A DNA stretch of 64,000 nucleotides from Sphingomonas jaspsi DSM 18422 (GTDB lineage: Bacteria > Pseudomonadota > Alphaproteobacteria > Sphingomonadales > Sphingomonadaceae): assembly GCF_000585415.1 (NCBI RefSeq), contig NZ_KK073876.1, positions 1,051,810 to 1,115,809 of the forward strand, given 5' to 3'. Each line of letters opens with the position of its first letter. Position 1 is the first letter of the stretch. Shown here piece by piece: positions 58,881-64,000 of this stretch. The notes under the pieces were generated by a model, which worked only from the letters and a program-made list of their open reading frames with translations, was not told the DNA's origin and made no database searches. Position numbers and translations under genes: made by a program.

Positions 58881-60197
58881 ATGCGTATCGCCATGATCGG
58901 AACAGGATATGTCGGCTTGGTATCGGGCACATGCTTCGCCGATTTCGGTCATCATGTGACGTGCGTGGACAAGGACCAGGGCAAGATCGACGGCCTCCTG
59001 GCGGGCAGGATGCCGATCTGGGAACCGGGTCTCGACGCGCTGGTGAAGCAGAACGTCGATCGCGGCAGGCTCGAATTCACCACCGATCTGGGCGCTGCCG
59101 TGAAGGGCGCCGATGCGGTGTTCATCGCGGTCGGCACCCCGACCCGCCGCGGCGATGGTCATGCCGACCTCAGCTATGTCTATGCGGCGGTGAAGGAACT
59201 GGCGCACACGCTCGACCATCCGGTGGTCGTCGTCACCAAGTCGACCGTCCCGGTCGGCACGGGTGACGAAATTGCGCGGATCCTGAAGGAAGAAGGCGCG
59301 CCGGAAGGCACGACCGTCGCCTCCAACCCCGAATTCCTGCGCGAAGGTGCGGCGATCAGCGACTTCAAGCATCCCGACCGCATCCTGGTCGGTGCCGAGG
59401 ACGAACGCTCGCGCGAAGTGCTGGCGGAGATCTACCGCCCCTTGTTCCTCAACAAGGCGCCTTTGCTGTTCACCAGCCGCCGCACGTCGGAACTGACGAA
59501 ATATGCCGCCAACGCCTTCTTGGCGATGAAGATCAGCTTCATCAACGAAATGGCGGACCTGTGCGAAGCGGTGGGCGCGGACGTGCAGGAACTGGCGCGC
59601 GGCATCGGCCTCGACAATCGCATCGGCGCCAAGTTCCTTCATGCCGGGCCGGGTTATGGCGGCAGCTGCTTCCCCAAGGATACGCTGGCGCTGCTCAAGA
59701 CCGCCGAGCAATATGACGTGCAGCAGCGGATCGTCTCGATGGTGGTCGAGGTCAACGACACCCGCAAGAAAGCGATGGCCGACCGGGTCAGCGATGCGCT
59801 GGGCGGCGATCTTGCCGGCAAGTCGGTCGGCGTCCTCGGCCTCACCTTCAAGCCCAACACCGACGACATGCGCGATGCGCCGTCGATCCCGCTGATCGAA
59901 AAGCTGGTGGCGGGCGGGGCCAAGGTCACCGCGTACGACCCGGTCGGCCGCGAACAGGCCGAACCGCTGCTCCCCGCCATCACCTACGCCGACAAGCCCG
60001 AACAGGTCGCCGACGGTGCCGACGCGCTGGTAATCGTGACCGAATGGGATGAATTCCGCGCGCTCGACCTCAAGGACCTGAAGGCGCGGATGAAGGGCGA
60101 CTGGCTGATCGACCTTCGCAACATCTACGACCGCGCCGACGCCGAGCGGGCGGGCCTCCACTATCGCGGCATCGGCCGTCCGGGCTCGCAAGCCTGA
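58881..60197 (+). CDS. ugd: UDP-glucose 6-dehydrogenase
   Basis: 438 residues. NAD-binding MRIAMIGTGYVGLVSGTCFADFGH, the nucleophile Cys in GPGYGGSCFPKDT, and GLTFKPNTDDMRDAPS. Makes UDP-glucuronate for exopolysaccharide. The sugar-transferase gene starts four bases after the stop, so they form a polysaccharide operon. A weak promoter (GCTAAAGC -10 near 58832) lies upstream. Confidence 0.97.
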   Translation: MRIAMIGTGYVGLVSGTCFADFGHHVTCVDKDQGKIDGLLAGRMPIWEPGLDALVKQNVDRGRLEFTTDLGAAVKGADAVFIAVGTPTRRGDGHADLSYVYAAVKELAHTLDHPVVVVTKSTVPVGTGDEIARILKEEGAPEGTTVASNPEFLREGAAISDFKHPDRILVGAEDERSREVLAEIYRPLFLNKAPLLFTSRRTSELTKYAANAFLAMKISFINEMADLCEAVGADVQELARGIGLDNRIGAKFLHAGPGYGGSCFPKDTLALLKTAEQYDVQQRIVSMVVEVNDTRKKAMADRVSDALGGDLAGKSVGVLGLTFKPNTDDMRDAPSIPLIEKLVAGGAKVTAYDPVGREQAEPLLPAITYADKPEQVADGADALVIVTEWDEFRALDLKDLKARMKGDWLIDLRNIYDRADAERAGLHYRGIGRPGSQA

Positions 60198-60201
60198 CGC
60201 G

Positions 60202-61491
60202 ATGAACAACAGCAGCCCGGCGCGGCTGACCCGGAAGAAGAGCATCTACACGCGCCAGCGGTTCTTCCTGCTCGGCGCTTTCGTTGCCGCCGTGCTGTTA
60301 CCGCTGGCGATCCGGGCGCTGCTTCGCGGCGGTGAATTCATCGAAGAGCAGACGTGGAACGCGCTGGCGGCCAACAGCCTGGCGGTGCTGCTGTCGATGT
60401 GGTTCAGGGCATCGATCGACCAATATCCGGGCAATCGCGCGTCCTATCTGCTGTTCCCGTCGATCGTCGCAGGGCATGCCTTCAACGCGGTCGCCTTCCT
60501 GTTCACGCGCGTCGGCTACGACCGACTGGTCCTGCTGCTCGGGCTGACCGGGCACCTTGTCTTTGCCTATGCCTTGTTGATGCTGCTCCGCCGCCACCAG
60601 CGGAGCGTCATCGGCATCGTGCCGGGCGGCGAAACGGCCAAGGTTCGCGACATCCCGACGATCGACTGGGTCGACGTCGAAGCGCCGTCACTGGACGCCG
60701 CGCGCGAGTGCGACGCGCTTGTCGCGGATTTCTCGGCAGAACTCGGCGATGAATGGGAGCGGTTCCTGGCCGATGCCGCGCTCGATGGCCGCATCGTCTA
60801 CCAGGTGAAGCAGTTGGCGGAATCGCTCACCGGGCGCGTCGAAATCGAGCATCTGAGCGAAAACAGCTTCGGCAGCCTCGTCCCCAGTCGCGGCTATTTC
60901 TATTTAAAGGGCGTGGCCGACTGGGTTGCTGCCCTCATCTCGCTACCCGTCGCGTTGCCGATGATGCTGGGTGCGGCGGTCGCCATCAAGCTCGACGGCA
61001 AGGGACCGATCCTGTTCCGCCAAACGCGTGTCGGCCATGCCGGCAAATTGTTCACCGTCTACAAGTTTCGCACCATGCTGCCGGCCGCAGAGGCAGCCGC
61101 CGTCGACGATCGGACTGCGGCGATGACGGGCGAGCGCGACCCGCGCATCACCCGCGTCGGCGCCGTGCTGCGCCGGTCGCGGATCGATGAATTGCCGCAG
61201 ATCTTCAACGTTCTGCTGGGCCAGATGAGCTGGATAGGCCCGCGGCCCGAAGCGCAGGCGCTGTCGTCCTGGTACACCGGCGAAATCCCCTTCTACCGCT
61301 ACCGACATGTGGTGAAGCCGGGGATCAGCGGCTGGGCGCAGATCAACCAGGGCCATGTCGCCGACGTCGACGCGGTTCACGCCAAGCTTCAGTACGACTT
61401 CTTCTACATCAAATATTTTTCGCCCTGGCTCGACCTGCTGATCGCCGCGCGGACGGTGCGGACGATGCTGACCGGCTTCGGGTCGAAATAG
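60202..61491 (+). CDS. Polyprenyl-phosphate sugar-1-phosphate transferase
   Basis: 429 residues. Four N-terminal membrane helices (about 20-130), a linker, then a fifth hydrophobic segment and the catalytic bacterial sugar-transferase domain: PILFRQTRVGHAGKLFTVYKFRTM, LRRSRIDELPQIFNVLLGQMSWIGPRPE. It loads the first sugar phosphate of a repeat unit onto undecaprenyl phosphate. Sugar unknown. Operon with ugd; other exopolysaccharide genes are not next door. Confidence 0.92.
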   Translation: MNNSSPARLTRKKSIYTRQRFFLLGAFVAAVLLPLAIRALLRGGEFIEEQTWNALAANSLAVLLSMWFRASIDQYPGNRASYLLFPSIVAGHAFNAVAFLFTRVGYDRLVLLLGLTGHLVFAYALLMLLRRHQRSVIGIVPGGETAKVRDIPTIDWVDVEAPSLDAARECDALVADFSAELGDEWERFLADAALDGRIVYQVKQLAESLTGRVEIEHLSENSFGSLVPSRGYFYLKGVADWVAALISLPVALPMMLGAAVAIKLDGKGPILFRQTRVGHAGKLFTVYKFRTMLPAAEAAAVDDRTAAMTGERDPRITRVGAVLRRSRIDELPQIFNVLLGQMSWIGPRPEAQALSSWYTGEIPFYRYRHVVKPGISGWAQINQGHVADVDAVHAKLQYDFFYIKYFSPWLDLLIAARTVRTMLTGFGSK

Positions 61492-61493
61492 GC

Positions 61494-62363
61494 TTAGTGG
61501 GATGCTCCGACGACCGCGGCGGCGGTGGTCGAGGGGACGACGCGGAACGGCGAGGTCACGAAATTGACGAAGCCGTCGTAGACCGCGCGGGCGGCGGTCG
61601 CGATCGTCGCCGGGCGGTTCGCGCCATATCGGGCGAAAACGGCGATGGCGACACGGCGACCGTCTGGCAGGGTCAGATAGCCGACGTCGGTGGTCAGGCC
61701 GGTCAACGTGCCGGTCTTGTGCTGCACCTTCACGCCCGACAGCAGGCCGGGGATGCGGTTCTTGCCTGTGGCACACTGCGCCATCAGGTCGAGGATATAG
61801 TCGCGGCTCGACGGGCGCAGCATCGCGCCGCTGTCCAGCTTCTGCAGCATCGTGACCATCGCCTTGGGCGTGGCACTGTCGCGAACATCCTTGAGATCGC
61901 GCTTGGCGGCAAGCAGGCTGGCGATGGTGCGGTCGATCCTGAGGCCGGTGATACCGTGCTGGTCGATCCACGCCTGTACCGGTGCGGGTCCGCCCAGATT
62001 GTTGAGGATCATGTCGGTCGCGACATTGTCGCTGTGGATCAGCATCCGCGCCATCAGGCTGCGCACCGGCTGCCCGCCGATGGTTGCGTCGAGGCTGCGG
62101 CGACCGGCTTCGACCTGGCTCATGTAATTGGCGGCGATCGCGACCTTGACGGTGCTGGCCATCGGGAAGGCATCGTCGCCATAGACGGAAACCAGCTGGC
62201 CGGTTTTCAGGTCCAGCGCAGCGACGCCGATGTTGCCCGGATTGGCGTTGGCGATCGAGAAGAGGCGCTGTTCGAGCGGCTTGAGGAAGACAGGCGCTTC
62301 GGCGGCGGCCGGCGTCGCGAAGAAGGCGGCCAGTCCAATCGCGAAACCCGTCAGTCTCTTCAT
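61494..62363 (-). CDS. Class A beta-lactamase-fold protein lacking Glu166
   Basis: 289 residues with signal peptide. SxxK (Ser70-Thr-Val-Lys73), SDN (111-113) and KTG (216-218) are all present and in order. The omega loop reads RIDRTIASLLAAKRDLKDVRD (142-162, with Arg145 and Asp162 as anchors): Ile147 replaces the Glu166 general base and Leu151 replaces Asn170; there is no acidic residue before Asp156. Deacylation should be very slow, so it more likely binds beta-lactams or peptidoglycan peptides, or acts as a DD-peptidase, than confers resistance. The 192-base upstream region holds no other gene. Confidence 0.85.
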   Translation of the reverse strand: MKRLTGFAIGLAAFFATPAAAEAPVFLKPLEQRLFSIANANPGNIGVAALDLKTGQLVSVYGDDAFPMASTVKVAIAANYMSQVEAGRRSLDATIGGQPVRSLMARMLIHSDNVATDMILNNLGGPAPVQAWIDQHGITGLRIDRTIASLLAAKRDLKDVRDSATPKAMVTMLQKLDSGAMLRPSSRDYILDLMAQCATGKNRIPGLLSGVKVQHKTGTLTGLTTDVGYLTLPDGRRVAIAVFARYGANRPATIATAARAVYDGFVNFVTSPFRVVPSTTAAAVVGASH

Positions 62364-62555
62364 TCTGCTCCCACCCCCGGTACGATCCGAAAATGCTTTC
62401 CGATCAGATCACGATCCAATGGTTAATAAAGGATGAAAGCCACCATGAGGCGCAAGAGGCGTGCGATGAGTCGAGTCGCTGTGCCGACGAGCCGTTCGCA
62501 ATCAGGACGTTCTACGTCCGCGGCGGTCGTATTTCTGCGGCTGGCGGCGCTGCGC

Positions 62556-63182
62556 CTAAGAGCCGGTCCGCGACACGCCCGGCCCATGTTTGAAGAACAT
62601 CAAATAGACCAGTCGCCCGTTTTCGGGGCAGTCGCCGAAGGACGGCCCCGCGGTGTGCCAATATTGGGCCTGCAGCAGGACAAGCCGGTTGAACCGCATC
62701 GGTACCCGCATCGACAGTTCCCATTTCGATCGGTCGAGCGCGTCGATGTCGAGGATCTGGTGCTGCAGCGTTTCGTAATCGGGGAAGCCTAGCGCCTGGA
62801 CCCCCTCGACCGTCATCGGCACACGATCGGTCATCGTGGGCCGGTGGCGGTAAAATTCGGTTCCACCTTGGCAGTCCTCGTCAAGCGTCAGGTAGAGGAC
62901 CCCCGTCCAGTCGCTCTCGTCGATATGGATGCGCGCGGGCGCGCCGTCGCTGGCCAGTGCCAGGCGGCAGCATTGGTGGGAATAGTCGCTGCCCCAAGGC
63001 GCGTGAACCGGCGCACCGACGATGCGTCCGATCGCCTGTTCCAGCCAGTTGATCTCCACCTTCTGATGGCTGTTTTGTCCCGGATAGCGGCCTTCCACAC
63101 CGTAGTTGAAGCTCAATGCGCGCTGGCGCAACCGATACGGGTTGGGATGGAAGTCGTCGATCACGAAGACGCATGGGATCAT
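62556..63182 (-). CDS. DUF6445 protein, 2-oxoglutarate/Fe(II) oxygenase-like
   Basis: 208 residues. HIDESDWTGVLYLTLDEDCQGGTEFYRH gives a His-x-Asp pair and RFNRLVLLQAQYWHTAGPSFG gives the distal His and Arg, the layout of the double-stranded beta-helix oxygenases. DUF6445 is common in sphingomonads and caulobacters near TonB receptors and tryptophan-halogenase-type genes. Reaction unknown. No signal peptide. Confidence 0.75.
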   Translation of the reverse strand: MIPCVFVIDDFHPNPYRLRQRALSFNYGVEGRYPGQNSHQKVEINWLEQAIGRIVGAPVHAPWGSDYSHQCCRLALASDGAPARIHIDESDWTGVLYLTLDEDCQGGTEFYRHRPTMTDRVPMTVEGVQALGFPDYETLQHQILDIDALDRSKWELSMRVPMRFNRLVLLQAQYWHTAGPSFGDCPENGRLVYLMFFKHGPGVSRTGS

Positions 63183-63206
63183 CGACCGTCCACTCCCGCT
63201 AGTCCT

Positions 63207-64000
63207 TCAAGCGTCGATCGCTTCGTCATCCAGCGACGCCGCGCGGGCCTGGATGAAGTTGAAGCGGTGCTCGGGGTTCTTGCCCATCAACCGATCGACC
63301 AAATCCTTCACCGGCTGCCGGTCCTGATATTCGCTCGGCAGGGTGATGCGGATCAACGAGCGGGTCGCGGGGTCCATCGTCGTTTCCTTGAGCTGGTTGG
63401 GGTTCATTTCGCCCAGCCCCTTGAAGCGGGCGACCTCGACCTTCTTGCCCTTGAATTCATTGGCTTCCAGCTCGGCGCGGTGGGCGTCGTCGCGGGCGTA
63501 TAGCGACTTCGAGCCCGAAGTCAGGCGGTACAGCGGCGGCTGGGCGAGGAACAGGTGTCCGCGCCGCACCATCTCCGGCATTTCCTGGAAGAAGAAGGTC
63601 ATCAGCAGCGTCGCGATATGCGCCCCGTCGACGTCGGCGTCGGTCATGATGATGATGCGTTCGTAGCGCAGCGCAGCTTCGTCGAACTTGTCGCGCGTGC
63701 CGCAGCCCAGCGCCTGGATGAGGTCGGCGATTTCCTGGTTGGCGCGGATCTTGTCGGCGGTGGCCGAGGCGACGTTCAAAATCTTGCCGCGGATCGGCAG
63801 GATGGCCTGCGTCTTGCGGTTGCGCGCCTGCTTGGCGCTGCCGCCGGCGCTGTCGCCTTCGACGATGAACAGCTCGCTGCCTTCGGCGTCGTCATTGGCG
63901 CAGTCGGTGAGCTTGCCGGGCAGCCGCAGCTTGCGCGCGCTGGTCGCGGTCTTGCGCTTCACTTCGCGCTCGGCGCGGCGCTTCAGGCGCTCGTCCATCC
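63207..64000 (-). CDS. parE: DNA topoisomerase IV subunit B, C-terminal part (cut by window edge)
   Basis: About 264 residues up to the right edge. TOPRIM domain with [35 protein letters not shown] and [13 protein letters not shown], then [14 protein letters not shown] and the short end [14 protein letters not shown]. The short C-terminus and KLTDCAND favour ParE over GyrB. Decatenates replicated chromosomes. Start lies beyond the window. Confidence 0.9.
   Translation of the reverse strand, partial: MDERLKRRAEREVKRKTATSARKLRLPGKLTDCANDDAEGSELFIVEGDSAGGSAKQARNRKTQAILPIRGKILNVASATADKIRANQEIADLIQALGCGTRDKFDEAALRYERIIIMTDADVDGAHIATLLMTFFFQEMPEMVRRGHLFLAQPPLYRLTSGSKSLYARDDAHRAELEANEFKGKKVEVARFKGLGEMNPNQLKETTMDPATRSLIRITLPSEYQDRQPVKDLVDRLMGKNPEHRFNFIQARAASLDDEAIDA

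Noticed and set aside
61494..62363. Functional antibiotic-resistance beta-lactamase
   Set aside because: The deacylating Glu166 and Asn170 are missing, so hydrolysis cannot be assumed.
62364..62555. Small gene between the beta-lactamase-like and DUF6445 genes
   Set aside because: Open frames at 62393 and 62433 have no ribosome-binding site of note, run into DUF6445 antisense, and show no domain. Only a 15-base dyad (GGACGT-TCT-ACGTCC) is visible.

Overview
The window is a compact, GC-rich chromosomal segment of an alphaproteobacterium, most likely a sphingomonad (Sphingomonas/Sphingomicrobium type). Pointers are a TonB-dependent receptor with a proline-rich C-terminal tail, an ECF sigma/NrsF pair, UrcA, DUF6445 and HExxH 'vgr-related' proteins, PhaR, the DUF484-xerC pair, and promoters of the alphaproteobacterial TTGACGS-N10-14-GCTANAWC type. 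Almost everything is core genome. There are no rRNA operons, insertion sequences, CRISPR arrays or prophage genes, and no gene-free stretch over about 300 bases apart from 9016-9323, which holds a tiny gene.

Layout. 1-3.4 kb: an M15 peptidase (cut by the left edge) and a peptidoglycan-binding/OmpA/phospholipase D fusion. 3.4-8 kb: acs, tRNA-Arg(CCG), the ECF sigma factor with its NrsF anti-sigma, and a thiolase. 8-9.9 kb: phaR, a small exported protein, an 18-codon mini-gene with an extreme Shine-Dalgarno, and a histone-H1-like protein. 10-13.2 kb: glmU-glmS. 13-24.6 kb: LysR/urcA, a GFA protein, alr, dapB-nth, a thioesterase, a sirtuin, lepB-rnc-era, pgi and a duplicated aspartic protease. 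24.6-28.8 kb: glutathione reductase, a PYROXD2-like oxidoreductase and a CoA-transferase. 28.8-33.3 kb: TelA/XpaC and three Tad-type pseudopilin-like proteins. 33.3-43.9 kb: enoyl-CoA isomerase, transaldolase, DUF484-xerC, gshB-dedA, rsmI-yraN/lpoA-like, hemW, two CAP proteins and rph-rdgB. 44-51.4 kb: a low-GC lipoprotein, hrcA-grpE, a nucleotidyltransferase-like protein, a DsbA-like protein, a Tat-exported sarcosine-oxidase-like enzyme and the TonB receptor. 51.4-57.3 kb: acpP, fabF-mltG, marR/SH3 and an M17 aminopeptidase. 57.3-64 kb: rimO, ugd and a sugar transferase, a class A beta-lactamase-like protein, DUF6445 and parE (cut by the right edge).

Many of these genes serve the envelope: precursors (glmU, glmS, alr, dapB), remodelling (mltG, lpoA-like, M15 peptidase), export (lepB) and exopolysaccharide (ugd, sugar transferase). 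Same-strand neighbours often overlap by four bases (ATGA, GTGA, TTGA, once apparently CTGA), which implies widespread translational coupling.

The most unusual items are: the mini-gene at 9079-9236, whose ribosome-binding site is complementary to 14-15 nt of the 16S 3' end and whose stop codon sits in a hairpin loop; the PG-binding/OmpA/PLD protein without a signal peptide; a class A beta-lactamase fold lacking the Glu166 general base; and readable operators for the ECF sigma, MarR and LysR regulators. All calls come from reading the sequence; no database search was run.
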